Shown here one piece after another: positions 43,342 to 55,485 of a DNA stretch of 64,000 nucleotides (positions within the stretch are counted from its first letter, which is position 1; each line of letters opens with the position of its first letter). The position numbers and the translations under genes are program-made. The DNA is from Scalesia atractyloides (taxonomy: Eukaryota; Streptophyta; Magnoliopsida; Asterales; Asteraceae): assembly GCA_947069175.1 (NCBI GenBank), contig CAMTDV010000018.1, positions 40,126,869-40,190,868 of the forward strand, in the 5' to 3' direction. The notes below the pieces were generated by a model, which saw only the letters and a program-made list of their open reading frames with translations, was not told the DNA's origin and searched no databases.

Positions 43342-43740
43342 TGTAGGACCAATCCTCGATGCTAAGGAACCTAAATTTGATATCTAACGTCCATAATAGC
43401 GGAAATATTACGTCGTGTTACCAATAGACAAGAATTAATCAGTTTAACATCAGTTTTATTGATCAAACGTCAAGAGTGCAAACTGACAGAGCTTCGCCTC
43501 CAAAATGCCAAAGTTACAAATGAGAAACACTAGCTAGCTATTTATAGAGTCTCAAGTTCGCTTGAGGAGAGGTGTAAGTTCACCCGAACTTGCCTTAGCA
43601 AGTTCAGCCGAACTTGACTCAACATGCATCTCATGAGCGAACTTGACTCATTAAAACATAAATACTACTTTCAGCTAGTCTATATAGCTCTATGCTATAC
43701 AGACTCGATATAAGACTAAGACAGACATTATGCACCAACA
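43342..43740 (-). repeat. 3' LTR of element F
   Basis: 399 bp, tgtaggacca to tatgcaccaaca on plus; on minus TGTTGGTGCATAATG..TCCTACA. Similar to D LTRs over the first ~130 bp and to A at the other end. TATAAATA box on minus near 43539-43546, palindrome half-sites at 43551-43650. Confidence 0.8.
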
Positions 43741-43753
43741 GACTCCCCCATGG
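43741..43753 (-). promoter_or_regulatory. polypurine tract of element F
   Basis: CCATGGGGGAGTC on minus beside the LTR. Confidence 0.78.
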
Positions 43754-43805
43754 ATATCGTCTTTGTCTTGTATCAGTCTTCGAAACTCTGTCTTCATAAT
43801 ATACT

Positions 43806-45795
43806 TTAACGCACACTACCGAAGAAGTTCTTAAACGGCTTCTTTCGTCGCTCTTGCTTAGGATCCGGCGTCTGGTCTGTAGGAGGCATTCTGTTCATGT
43901 ACTGAAATCTTCTAATACTTGCCTTCCTAGTTTTCTCACGAATAGCTTCAAGACGCTTCTCCTCTTTTAGGAATTCAACCCTCTCTAAATCCCTCCAATT
44001 TGTTTGCCACATATTTCCAAAGTTTACTTCATGCGCATAACAAACATTAACCACTTTCTGAAACTGCATCGTTTGTACCTTCTCACGTTCTTCAAACACA
44101 ATCTTGCTATAGAACAAGGTTTTAATATCTTCTCTGGAACAGTTAACAAGCCACATCGAATCTAAAATCCTGATTGTTCTCCACAACCCTCTCATGCCTT
44201 AATATCCTAATACCTCAACTCTTTCCTTCGAAATATCCAAGTGTTCTTCAAACTTTAAAACAATAACAACTTCACAAGTAGATGGGTCTATCTGCCACCA
44301 CTTGAACAATGGACAGAAGTTCTGCTTAATCGGCATCAACGACATGTTTCTCATTGCCCTAGGTCGCTTCATTATCAACGTTATGTCTTTTCCCCAGTTT
44401 TCTTGTTAGTCTTGATTCGGCGACCTGGAATGAATGGCTTCCAATATCTGAATCCTTTCATTGCTTCATACTTTATCAATTTCCACAATAACTGATCAAT
44501 CACTTTCATGTGATATGTAACATTAATGGTCTGCACTAACTCTTCCACATCCCAATATGTTAAGGTCTTGAAATCAGCAAGATACTTGAAGTATTGCACT
44601 CCAATTCTCTTTTTGATTGCATATACATTAAGTTCCTTGAACCAACCCCCGCTTAAGATATCCACCTATGACACGTCTTTGTCTCTGGTAAAGAATGCTA
44701 GAGGACGTCTAAACTTACGTTCGCGCAGCATCTCTTTAAACCAAGACTTTTTGGCTTGAGCAGTTTCTTCTTTTGTCATCGGCTTTGGGACTTTTCCTTC
44801 TCCTAAAGATTCTTCATTTTTTTCTTTTAGCATGTCTTCATCGAGTTGCTTGTACATCTCCTCAAAAGTAGGAAAACCGACGTACTTTGCAGTATGATCT
44901 CTCTCATCATCAGAAGACCAATCTTCCACAATCACCCTGTTGTACTCATCAGCTTTAACATATTGATAATCATTCGGTTCAAATGTGTTAACATTCAACA
45001 CGTCTTCTTCAAAATCAAACTCTAGATCTTCAGCATTAACTTCAACTAACTTTGCCAGATCTTCCTTTGTATAGTTGTGCACATACTCGCCTTCCTCCAC
45101 ATTATGCTCTAACATCAACAATAAAGGCTTAGAAGGTACTGCATCAACGGCTTTACAAATCTTTCAACCTTAGACAAATCAACTTCATCAGTTGGCCCTT
45201 TCTGCCCTGACTCCCCCTTACTTTTATCATCCATTCTGTTTGATTCATCACCCATTAACGAAGAGAAATCAAATTCACTTGAGACTTTAGCTTCAGTAGT
45301 TTTCAGACCAATACCACCCTGATCATCATCATCGTCATCGTCAGCTACATTCCAATCCTCATAATCAGAATCATCTTTCTGTTCATCTTTATCTTCATCA
45401 TCTTTCTCGGCTTCTTCATCGTCCTTATCTTCAGAAGCAACGATAGGATCAGAAGGCTTGACAGATTCGTCAACCATTGGAATCTCGGACTCAGAAGCTA
45501 TAACAACATTCTCTTCAACTGATTTCTCTGCGACTTCAGAAGACTTAGGAGTTTCATCTTCAACCCCTTTACCTTTACCACTCGTAGCTAACTCTTTCTC
45601 AGATCGTTCTTTAGCTTCTTGCTGATCCAGACGATTATATCCTTTGATGAAATCAATTCCTAGAGAGTTAGATAAAACTTTCTGCATCCTGGAAAATCTT
45701 CGATCATTAAGAGCTTGGATTGACTTTGGATATGTAATCTCTGTTTGAAGCTTTTCATTTGCATCTTGCAAACTCTCGATCAAAGCTTTAAAATA
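43806..45795 (-). pseudogene. F accessory ORF, C-terminal half
   Basis: Four open pieces in succession: 45783-45115 (coiled start LQDANEKLQTE, then acidic DEQKDDSDYEDWNVADDDDDDDQ), 45121-44666 (NVEEGEYVHNYTKEDLAKLVEV, ending SWFKEMLRERKFRRP), 44665-44381 (GGWFKELNVYAIKKRIGVQYF, WDVEELVQTINVTYHMKV, WKPFIPGRR) and 44195-43806 (LWRTIRILDSMWLVNCSREDIKTLFYSKI, basic end). No protease, integrase or RT motif. I do not recognise a function; the position downstream of a retrotransposon interior resembles env-like or other third ORFs, and the acidic, coiled content suggests a structural or partner-binding role (inference). Confidence 0.65.
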
Positions 45796-45800
45796 TTCTC
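45796..45800. repeat. target duplication TTCTC of K (left); right copy 57570-57574
   Basis: TTCTC lies immediately outside both K LTRs, a 5-bp duplication as made by copia integrases. Confidence 0.9.
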
Positions 45801-46426
45801 TATTAGGATCTGAGTTTGAATTACTTCTAGTTTTTGTTTCAAAAATGGAAAATGATTGAATTAAAAGAGATTTGCAGCGGAATAAGATGGAAAACTTTTA
45901 CAACAAGCAATGGTCATTTTTTTCATCATCATCATGCTTTCAAGTTAATTAACTTGCATGTGATTCACAAATTCCCCCTCAGTCTTTGCATTTATAGTTT
46001 GGTAATGAGAAAATGCAGAGAAGATGATATGCGAAAGTTGATCTTTCAAGAGACAAGTTTAAGGGTTACAAGAGTTGCCTATTTATACTAACTATCTAAC
46101 CTCTGAGCATCTTTAATGACGTCAGGGTTGATAGTGACAGGAAACAATATGTAACTAACTCTAAACACTGCTTATACTAACTATCAGTGCTTGGCACTGT
46201 TACATTGATTAACTAAGCTAATGACTGAACTCTGATACCTATCCTCTGTCCTTGTTAACTCTGGCAGACCTTGAAGCTTTGTGAAGACAGATGATAGGAT
46301 GAGCAGTCTTTATGGAAAGCAGTGTAAGTACATCAGAGGATGTTACCTCTGATAGTTGAACCAAAGCTCGGATAGTGTTGTTTGGCTTTATATCATCTGT
46401 TCCTTTCATAGGGTTCAATCCCAACA
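45801..46426 (-). repeat. 3' LTR of K
   Basis: 626 bp, TATTAGGATCTGAG (terminal TG changed to TA) to CAATCCCAACA. TATAAATAGGC on minus at 46079-46087, TGACGTCA at 46117-46124, and the hairpin atcagagg-atgtta-cctctgat at 46334-46355. Confidence 0.92.
46117..46124. promoter_or_regulatory. TGACGTCA site upstream of K LTR TATA box
   Basis: Perfect palindrome about 35 bp upstream (on minus) of the TATA box; repeated at 57260-57267 in the other LTR. TGACGTCA is the classic plant TGA/bZIP binding core linked to stress and salicylate responses (family knowledge); binding here is inferred. Confidence 0.5.
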
Positions 46427-49400
46427 ATATCCCCCTGGAACAGATGATGCCAAAACACTTTATTCTTGTTTTTTATTCCTCAGAAGGAATTCTCTTATTT
46501 GACCTTTGAATTGAAGTTCAAAGTTAAGAAACTTTTGAATTTTTGGGTCTGATGGTTTTCTTGAAGGAGCTTTTATTGCTAAGGTTTGTGAATGAGCTAA
46601 CATTGATAAGTCTTTAGCCAGCTTGGCACTTGTATCATCTGTGTGATAATTAATCATATTCTGAATCCCTTTTTTGATAAATGTATCCTCAAACTCTTTG
46701 TTAGTCTTTTCATTCATCTCCCCTTGCTTTTTCGAGTGTTGCAGGGCAAGTGTGGAGTGGGCAGATGTTGAGCTAGACCTTTTGGAGAGTTTAGCTCTGA
46801 GGATAACATCTTCTTTTCAGTAATCAGGCTTGGGAGGCATGGATGGATCCTTTTTCCTTCTCTCTTCCAAACTTTTGTAGGTGTCTATCACCCTCACCTC
46901 ACCCCATCTCATCACTTGGTTTTTGGAACAATCTATGCTCCAATCCCTGAACTGAGGCCTTGTGGCCTTATACATCTTCTTTTCCATGATATACTTAATG
47001 AGTTCACTCTTGAGCAACTTATCTTCCCTTACTGACAACTGGTTGCTCAGATCCTTGACAAAGTTTTGCAGAATGGTGACCTTACTCAGTTGAAAGGACA
47101 TGATAATCTGTATTTCTCTATCATTTTTACCAATTGATTCTCTTTTGGCAATATCCTCTGCTTGCTCCTTTTTCAATTCTAGATAAGCATCAACATTTGC
47201 TTTTCTTGGATAGCCATCAAGGGATAGAATTGTTCTTTTGTCAGGGTCCTCCTCTAAAAAGAAACTTAGGATCTCTTCCCTGACTGCTAGTAAATCAAGA
47301 GGATACAACTTTGATGCAGGAATGAATTTAACAGTAGAAGTTGTAAGCACTGATGTGGGGATCACTTGTGTTGATGATAGTGGAAGAGGTGCAGATATCT
47401 CATCATCATTTATCACTTTTGTGATTTACCTCCTTTTAAACCTTAAAGTAGGTGATGGTGGTTGTGGGATTTTAGGTGGTGTGGATAATGGTTGAGTTGA
47501 TGTGGGAAATGTGATTATGCCAGTGGATAGAGATGCATCTGTTGCAACCTCTGCTCTATCAACAGATGTTGACTCAACAGTTGTTGTAACATCTGCTTGT
47601 GTGGATGTGGGTTGTGGTTTTGAAGATGTGATAGGGTTTTGAGAGGCAGAGGTTTTAATGGTTGGACTGGTTTCAGGCTTTGTTTTAGGAGGTGTGGATG
47701 TTGGTTGCCTGGCTTTTCTAGCAGGAGCTCTTTTTGATGAAGTACCAACCACTCCTTTTTCTTTTTGCTGATCAATCTTTTTCTCAACCAACACTCTGCT
47801 CTCCTCAATCACATTCTTCTTGTGACTAACCCTTGCCTTGGCCACTAGTTCTTCAGTTAAATCTAGCTTCTTTGAACCATCAGGCCTTGGAATGTTCAAT
47901 GTAGGTCTGGCCTTATCATCATCTATTGTTAGCTTCTTTGGACCCAAAGGTTTCTCCCCCTTTTGGCTTCATCTGTTGTAACAAATATAACCGTTGGAGG
48001 TGCATGGCGAGTGGTTGTGAGTACATGTGCTTTGATGGCTTTAATGTCTGCTACAGTGTCTTGATAGATTGATTCAAACATGTTTCGAACATTATTCACA
48101 TGATGCTTGTGTTGTAAATCCAAATAATGTTGTTGATGTTGAAACAGAGGGTTAAGAGCTTCTTTGAGATCAGCGGTGGATAGAACAGAGGGTTGACTTT
48201 TTGTAGCTATCATCTGCTTTAGTAAATCTTTGATTTCACCAACAGAGTTTTCTATTCTGGTCACTCTCTCTGTCAAATCCTGGTATTTTAGATCATCACC
48301 TAATTTAATAGGATCATCTGAACTCCTACCAGTGGTGGTAGTTATATCTATGTTATCATGAGCAGTGGTTTTAGGACCAGCTTCAAACATAGATGCCCCT
48401 TTGTCTTGGTACTGGGGACTTCCCACAATAGAGGTAACAGTTGTTGCCTCAACAGTGGTTGCCTTCAACCAAGTCTTATTAATGAAACCCCTGTCCAACT
48501 AAGAACTAGGGAGTTCAGCAATTGTAGTGGCTGCTTGTGTTGAAATATCACCAAGTGTTACATGTAACCCAAGGGATGTAGCCTCTTCATTTCCTGATAG
48601 GCTAGCAATGAATAAAGAATCAGACCCAGCCATTGGATGAAGTATATTCTCAGTAATAGGTTGTTGAGAAGTGCTGGTTTGTGTCTTAACTAATTCAATT
48701 GCATTCAGCAATGGTACAATTGTGGGTTGAAGTGAAGGTATTGGTGAAGGTGGTTGAGTAGAAAGCGACATTGCCCTGGGAGAGGGGATGTGGAAGATAG
48801 GTGTCCCTGTGTCTACAACCTTTTCCTTTTGTGAGGAAGAAGGAGGAGTTTCAAAGCCGGTGGGAGATCTTTGAACCATCTGCTGTGAAGAAGTAGCAGC
48901 AGTGGTTTGTGACTTTGGTGCTGTCACAGGGTTAACCTCTGGGATCTCATCTTCCAGAGGACCCTTTTTGGGTTTGGTGGGATTTTTGGAGATTTTTTGG
49001 TTTTCTTTTTGGAAATTTTTGGTGTGGGTTTCAGGGCAGCGGTTGTGTTGCCCTGGTCACCAAGAGCAGTGGGCTCAGTAGCAAGAGGTTGAGATTGAAC
49101 ATTTTGTTCTGGTAAAACTTGCTCATCCTCCTCTACTTGTGTTTTCTCAACTTTATCTTGGTTTGTTATTCTTGTGAATGTTTCATGATTAAGGCTACCT
49201 GGATTAACCACGTCACCTTGTTTACTTTCAAGACCTTTGATTTGATCCTGCATGTAAACACTCAAGAAACATGGATGCATCAAAAAAGCTTTTCTTTTTT
49301 CAATATTTTTAATATTATTTACAAGATCATTGAACAATATTTGCGAGTAGTTAAAATATGTTTCAGTTAAAATTGCATACCCCAGATATTGCATCTTCAA

Positions 49401-50101
49401 TGGGATTTCATTGAAAGCAGTGAATTTTGCTGATAGACAAGTAAGAATGGTGTGAAAGAAAAATCTCATCTCAGCAGGAAAGTTAGGTTTAAAATGGTCA
49501 TACCTTTCATCTAGTCGATATAACCTCTTTCCAGAAACTCTGCTTGGATCTCATTAATTGGAAATGACACAGGGTGTTGTATGTCATTTAACTTGAAAAC
49601 TTGAGAGATCGATTGGGGGCTAATTTACATCAACACCCCCCATACTCTTGAAATAATTGTATAAGGAACACCATCAGCAGATGAGTGAACCTTTGCATTT
49701 TTCCAGAAATCACGAAGAGCATCAATGTAAATGGGGGCTTTGATGGTTAACATGTGCAAGAATTTAGACTTTTGAAAAATTCGAATAATTGGATGATAGC
49801 GAATATTTGCGTCGTTTCCTTCAAGTATGGCAGTGTAGTGTAGGGTTTTGATTATGAGAGTGAAAGGTGGAGATTCTTCTTGCGATTTAGCTTTGGATTT
49901 TGAAGATTTTGATTTGGGAGCAATGGTGTTTGAGAGAAAAACTGTTTTGAGATTTTGAAATCGACACAGTTTAGGGTAACCACTGGTGAGATAAAACAGG
50001 GTTGAAAAAGTGAACATGACGTGGTATCTGTTGCAAGATCTGATGGCTAACATCTGGCCACGTGTAACCTCTGATGAGAAAAGTAACCGTTGATGTGGCA
50101 A
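46427..50101 (-). pseudogene. K accessory ORF (downstream of pol)
   Basis: On minus, in order: basic start APKSKSSKSKAKSQEE near 49930; conserved domain with TLIIKTLHYTAILEG, IKAPIYIDALRDFWKNAKVH and, after shifts, FFHTILTCLSAKFTAFNE and ETYFNYSQILFNDLV; a Pro/Ser/Thr/Gln-rich linker (48927-48499); a predicted coiled coil with YQDLTERVTRIENSVGEIKDLL (48498-47929); a basic/Pro-rich segment (47947-47426); a C-terminal domain with RDWSIDCSKNQVMRWGEVRVIDTY (47416-46817) and a final helical piece (46717-46460). F encodes the same FW-NAK and FNYS motifs in the same order. Similar long ORFs are, from memory, common in Asteraceae annotations as hypothetical proteins. Function unknown; a particle-associated or env-like product is only a guess. 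Confidence 0.72.
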
Positions 50102-50392
50102 AACACTGTTTTAGGATAGTGGTTAGGACAATACTGATTTTGTTAACACTATCAGAGGATAGCCATCAGTGGTTTGAAGAGGTGAAAAATAGAAGTCAGA
50201 GGATACACTGTATCAGTGGATAAGATTTTAAAGCCTATCAGAGGTTTTGAGCAAACAGATGTTGTGATCAGACATTTAAAGATTTATTGAAAAATTTTAA
50301 TTTTAAACTATTTTTAAGGAATTTGTGAATTTCAGAAAACATTTTGATGCTATGTACACATGGATTTACAAGAAAACTTGTTTTTAATCCAT
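50102..50392 (-). other. gap between K pol and accessory ORF
   Basis: No ORF. Dense in the K signature: aacctctg at 50066 (just inside), atcagagg near 50153, cagtggttt at 50167, gtcagagg at 50196, and cagaggtt at 50239. A promoter, splice acceptor or RNA-structure role for the downstream ORF is possible (inference). Confidence 0.55.
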
Positions 50393-51839
50393 GTTTAGCA
50401 TACCAAGCCTTGAGATCAATTTTTCAAAGGTAGATGTATCCATTGCCTTGGTTAAAACATCTGCCCATCAATCTGAAGTATGGACATGATGCAAAGAAAT
50501 CAAACCTTTTTCATAGCAATCTCTCACAAAGTGATGTCTGATGTCAATGTGCTTTGTAGTTGAATGAGAAACTTGATTTTTGATGATATTTTCAGCAGCT
50601 TGACTGTCCAATTTGAGTGGAGTCTTTAGTGCATTGATACAAAAATCCAGCAACTGATTTTGAAGCCACAAGAGTTGAGCAGTGCAGCTAGCAGCAGCAA
50701 TATACTCTGCCTCAGCAATGGATGTTGAAACTGCAACCTGCTTTTTGCTTTGCCAAGACACTAGACGATCACCTAGGAATTGACATCCTCCTGATGTAGA
50801 CTTCCTTGTAAGTTTTACACCCAGCAAAATCACTATCTGAAAAACCTGAAAGCTCAATATTCCCATTAGCTGGATACCAGATACCAAGTGTGGGAGCACC
50901 TTTTATGTATCTAAATATCCTTTTTACAGCAATAAGGTCAGACTTTCTAGGTAATGCCTGTGATCTGGCACAAACACATGTTGCAAACATGATGTCTGGC
51001 CTTGATGTAGTTAGGTACAATAAAGACCCAATCATGCTTCTATAAAGAGTTTGATCAACAAGGTCATCTTTACCATCAATGGTGACTAGCTTGAAGTTGC
51101 AATCTGTGTGCTACATGGTTTACAATCATCCATATCAAACTTTTTAAGCAGGTCTTTCACATACTGGTTTTGATGGATAAATGTACCATTGTGCAATTGT
51201 TTAACTTGAAGACCAAGAAAACATTGGAGCTCACCCATTGCACTCATCTCAAACTCTGCTGCCATGAGTTTTCGAAACTCTTCACACATAGCAGTGCTTG
51301 TGGATCCAAAAATGATGTCACCACATAAATTTGGACAAGCATCAAATCTTTTCCTTTCCATTTTAAAAACAGGTTTTTATCTATTTAGCCTCTAGTAAAC
51401 CCTAATGATAAGAGAAAAGTGGATAGAGTTTCATACCAAGCTCTTGGTGCTTGTTTCAAGCCATACAATGCTTTGTTGAGCTTGTAGACATGACAGGATG
51501 GAATGCTTCTTCAAAACCTGGAGGTTGACAGACATACACCTCTTCTTTGATTTTTCCATACAAAAATGCACTCTTTATATCCATTTGAAACACCTTTATG
51601 TTGTGGTTAGCAGCAAAAGCTAAGAACAGGCGAATAGCTTCCAACCTTGCTACAGGAGCAAAAGTATCATCATAGTCTATACCTTCTTCCTGTTTGTTGC
51701 CTTTAACCACGAGCCTTGCTTTGTTTTTTACAACAGTACCCCTTTCATCAGTTTTGTTCTTGAAGACCCACTTTGTGCCAATTGGACTTACATCTTTTGG
51801 CAGTGGCACAAGCTCTCAAACTTGTTGTCTTTTGAACTA
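50393..51839 (-). pseudogene. K reverse transcriptase and RNase H
   Basis: Reads YQEALKDNSWVEAMQEEL, IGTKWVFKNKTDERG, KARLVVKGNKQEEGIDYDDTFAPVARLEAIRLFLAFAA, VFQMDIKSAFLYGKIKEEVYV, then ELQCFLGLQVKQLHNGTFIHQNQYVKDLLKKF. RNase H follows with FSDSDFAGCK, KSTSGGCQFLGDRLVSWQSKKQ, STSIAEAEYIAAASC and THIDIRHHFVRDC-like sequence, ending near LGMLNMD. The catalytic YVDDIIFGST of the family reads LCGDIIFGST, losing the first Asp. Shifts occur near 51470, 51370 and 51090. Confidence 0.87.
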
Positions 51840-52739
51840 AAGAAGTTCTTCTTGCATGGCCTCTACCCAGCTGTTGTCTTTCAGTGCCTCTTGGTACTTG
51901 ACTGGCTGTATGAGTGATAGAAAACTAGCAAAAAGACAAATATTTTGGGATTGCCTTCGTGTGAGGACCCCAGATTTGATGTTTCCAATAACTTGATCTG
52001 CTGGATGGCTTTTGAGATAAATGAAATCACCTTGGTATGGAACAATAGCATTTTGAGGTGATGGCTGCAAATGTGTATCATCTGAGCTAACGTCTACTGG
52101 TGAAATTGAAGTATCAGCCATTGATGAGAATGGTGGTGGTGGTATTGGGGGTATAGAGGTAACATTATGATGATTTTTGTGTCCAGATGTAGGACTTTTA
52201 TCAACATATGTTTGATTTTGTGAACTGGCAGAGGTTTGAGGATCAACCACTGTTGACCCAAAAGTGGCAGAGTTTACACAAGAGCTTGTAGCACTTGATC
52301 CTCTGTTTGAAGAATAGACTTTTGTTTGTGGAAGCACACAGTCATATCCTTGATCTTGATCCTCTTCAGATGATTGTGGTGTACCTGCATTGTCTAGCTT
52401 GATAGAAACATCAGCAAATGTGAATTTATCTAAATCAAAAAGCTCTGCAGGATTTGCTGGGATTTTCAGTGATGATAGTTCATTGAACTTCACATTCAAA
52501 GTTTCTTCAACACAATTTGTCCTAGAGTTAAAAACTCTGTAGGCTTTGGCAGTGGTTGAGTATCCCAGAAAATAACCACAATCAATTTTGGCTGCAAACT
52601 TAGATATAGAATCTTTTAAGTTCAAAATGAAACATGGACAACCAAAAATTTTAAAATATGAAATTAGAGGTTTGATTTTATACAAAATCTCATAGGCAGT
52701 CTTTTGATGCCTGGGGTTAATCAAAACTCTGTTTAACAT
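51837..52739 (-). pseudogene. K integrase C-terminal and linker region
   Basis: 300 open codons: INPRHQKTAYEILYKIKPLISYFKIFGCPCF, KFAAKIDCGYFLGYSTTAKAYRVFN and CVEETLNVKFNE are the copia integrase C-terminal signature. A Ser/Thr/Pro-rich linker with many CAGAGGTT-type motifs follows, ending in RRQSQNICLFASFLSLIQP before RT. Best-preserved part of K pol. Confidence 0.85.
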
Positions 52740-53690
52740 AGCAAGCAGTGTTTACAGCCTCTGCCCAAAAGGACATGGGTAAACCAAAATCTGCTAGCAT
52801 AGTTCTTGCTGATTCAATTAAAGTTCTTTTTTCCTGTCAACCACCCCATTTTGTTCTGGAGTTCTTGGAATGCTATATTGGCTAACAATTCCTTTTGACT
52901 CACAAAAAGCATCCAACTCCCTATTTTTAAACTCTGTTCCATTGTCACTTCTAAAGATTTTTACTGGAAGATCAAATTGCTTTTCTACTTGTTTGACAAA
53001 GTTTTGCAAAATGCTTGTAGTTTCATACTTAGAATGAAGAAAGAAGGTCCATGTAAACCTAGAGAAATCATCAACTCACTAGGCAATGCCTCTTGTGTTT
53101 TAAGCTCATGATTTGCACTGGGCCAAACAAGTCCATGTGCAACAGTTGTAAACACTGGCTTGTTTTGGACTCTTCAATTGATTTGAAAGAACTTTTATGT
53201 TGTTTGCCTTTTAAATAGGAAACACAATTTTCATCACAGGGAAATTGCTTGTGAGGCAAGGCTCTTACAAGACTTTGTTTTGAGAGTGTGGTTAAAGTTT
53301 AAAGATTTGTGTGTCCAAGTATTCTATGCCATAACTCAGTCTCTTTGCTAGAAGCAACTGAGAATAGACATGTTCCAAACATTGGATTATCTTTTAACAT
53401 ATCTACCACATACACATTCGCACTTCTGTGTTCGTGAGTTGTGCTTTGCTCTCAGCAATGATTTGATCAATCTTTTTGACAACCTCTGGTCCCACAATTT
53501 AACAAGTTTGCTTAGTGAAGAAGGATCCATATCCTCTATCACTCATTTGTGAGACACTCAGCAGGTTAAATTTCAGATTGTCAATCGAATTCACATTTTC
53601 AAACTTGAGTTTACCAACCAGAACTGACCCAGACCCTAAGACCTTTCCCTTTGAGTTATTACCATAAGATATATCACCCCCCATGAGCCA
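52740..53690 (-). pseudogene. K gag-pre-integrase and integrase core
   Basis: GSGSVLVGKLKFENVNSIDNLKFNLLSVSQMSD (GAG-pre-integrase), then CVSYLKGKQHKSSF of the zinc domain, LLHMDLFGPVQ (Asp 1), IFRSDNGTEFKNRELDAFC (Asp 2) and TPEQNGVVDRKKE, where the catalytic Glu (VVERKN in relatives) is Asp. Stops at 53500, 53295 and 53070 separate the parts. Inactive. Confidence 0.85.
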
Positions 53691-53800
53691 TGAAGTCCTT
53701 GAGAAGGGCTCTACATCCTGTCATGTGCCTGGAACCTCCACTATCTACATACCATAAGCTATCAAGGCAAGTAGAGGGTCCCTGCACATTTAAGTAACTA
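53690..53800 (-). pseudogene. K protease motif
   Basis: LDSLWYVDSGGSRHMTG is the copia aspartic protease (usual DSGAS/DSGCSRHMTG), with Gly in place of Ala/Cys. The frame changes at the run of G/C near 53680. Confidence 0.78.
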
Positions 53801-53802
53801 GA

Positions 53803-54824
53803 TTAGTTAAGATTGGTCTCCAAAGCCAAAATGGCTTTGGATGGGGTCACGGATGGTCCAGCCTCATGTCTAGAACAATGGTCAGTGGTTTTGAAATTTT
53901 CTTGTAACATCTGCTCTTGACCATTACCTATCAGATGATTGTATCCATAAGGGTGCCTGTTAACTCTTTGCTTTGAAGGCTTTTTGTAGCCTTCATAAGC
54001 ATGAGGAACCTTTTTATAAGTAGGTTGGCCATACCCTCTTGGAAATGAGTTTGAAGGTGGGGCATCTGTCACTTGCACCTCTCTTTGAACAGAGGCTTTG
54101 GTTAAGGCTTTTGTAAGAGATGTTTCAATTGGTTCAAAACTCTTCTTGGATTTATTTCCAACAGAACTTGAACTTTCTCTTTCAAGTGCTTTTGCCTTGA
54201 TCTCTTTTACCTTTTGTTATAGTTTTTGAGATAGGCACACTGTTGAGTTGATTGATTTGTTTTGCTGTAGATGGTGCATTTTGAAGAGTTTTTGATAACA
54301 CAATTTTTATTAATGTCATAGGCTTTTAAAAGAAAACAATCTGCAGCCACATGATTTCTTTTTACACAAAATTCACGAAACAAGTTTTTAATCTTTACTC
54401 TTCTTTTCCTATCAGACTTTTTCTCAGCAGTGGTTGCAACCTCTGCTGGCACATCTTTGATAGGGATCACCAGTGCTATTGGGGCTTTAATACCATCAGC
54501 GGTTGTGAAGTCCATTGGCTTAAAGTTCTCTAAGATATCACATTCATCTGACAAGGTTGGTTTAAACTGGTATTTTTTAATTTCTTTATCTTTTGTTGAA
54601 ACCTCTGGTTTTTCCAAAACAATTTTGTTTCCAACTTTATCTATGATTTTTATCTCTTCACCAACCAAATTGGTAGGGACAACTTCAACCAACTCAGAAT
54701 AAATTTCAGCAACACTTTTCTCATTTTGGTCATAGGCTCTAAAACCTACACCAAACTTGATGTTGCTCTTGATCTGAGCATCAAGCAGTTTCATAACCTT
54801 TACAGGACTCAACCCATTTTTCAC
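53803..54824 (-). pseudogene. K polyprotein between coiled coil and protease
   Basis: Two open pieces (54824-54207 and 54078-53803). The first has LLDAQIKSNIKFGVGFRAYD, VEVVPTNLVGEEIKI, FKPMDFTTADGIKAPIALVIP and a Cys-containing CVKRNHVAADCFLLKAY segment resembling a degenerate knuckle. The second has GYGQPTYKKVPHAYEGYKKPSKQR, a basic Tyr-rich linker common before copia protease. Confidence 0.7.
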
Positions 54825-55485
54825 AAGTGATTTGAGTTTCTTCTAACTCCTTTTTACAAACTTGGTATTTTTCTACCATAGTTTGGAGTTGGTCATTGGT
54901 TATGCTTGATTCATGTCTTAGGCTACTCATTTCAGAATCTTTTTCACTTAACTTTGATTTTAACTCTTTAATCAATTTTTCAAATTTAAGTTCATCTTCT
55001 AAAATTTTGTTTCTCAGGTTTTCATTCACCTTTTTGATGTTTGCAAAAGCAATGATGCATTTGTCAGAACATAGATCTTTAAGGATTTGAGGTGATACCT
55101 TTGTAGCAGCCATAAGAGCACAATCACACTCATCATCACACACATCAATGTTCCATGGGTCAGTAGGAGAGTTCTTTTCCTTATCAGCAGCATTTTCTCT
55201 TTCTTCACTTGAAACCACTGTTTCATCACAAACTTGAACTTCATCAGATTTTGACACTATCTCCACAGATTCAATACCTTCAGCAATTGTCTCTAAGGCC
55301 ATTAAACTAAATTCTTGTTCAACATCATTTTTGGCCATTAAAGCAAAGTTTTCATCAGTCAAATCCTCAGTCAAACTGCTCCAGTCAACATAACTTTGTG
55401 TGAAAAAACTTTGTTGACCAACCTCTGCTTGACTAGCAGTGGTTTGAGCAGGTTGTGTAACAATGGGTGCTTGTTGTACAAGCAC
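54781..55485 (-). pseudogene. K acidic and coiled-coil part of gag polyprotein
   Basis: 234 open codons: Gln/Pro-rich start, YVDWSSLTEDLTDENFALMAK, acidic stretch, ALMAATKVSPQILKDLCSDKCI, then a long heptad pattern (KFEKLIKELKSKLSEKDSEMSSLRHE, YQVCKKELEETQ). E and A have coiled segments in the corresponding place. Confidence 0.72.

Noticed and set aside
47515..47808. 97-codon frame rich in His/Gln/Leu
   Set aside because: Alternate frame of the Pro/Ser/Thr-rich segment of K's accessory ORF; low-complexity shadow.
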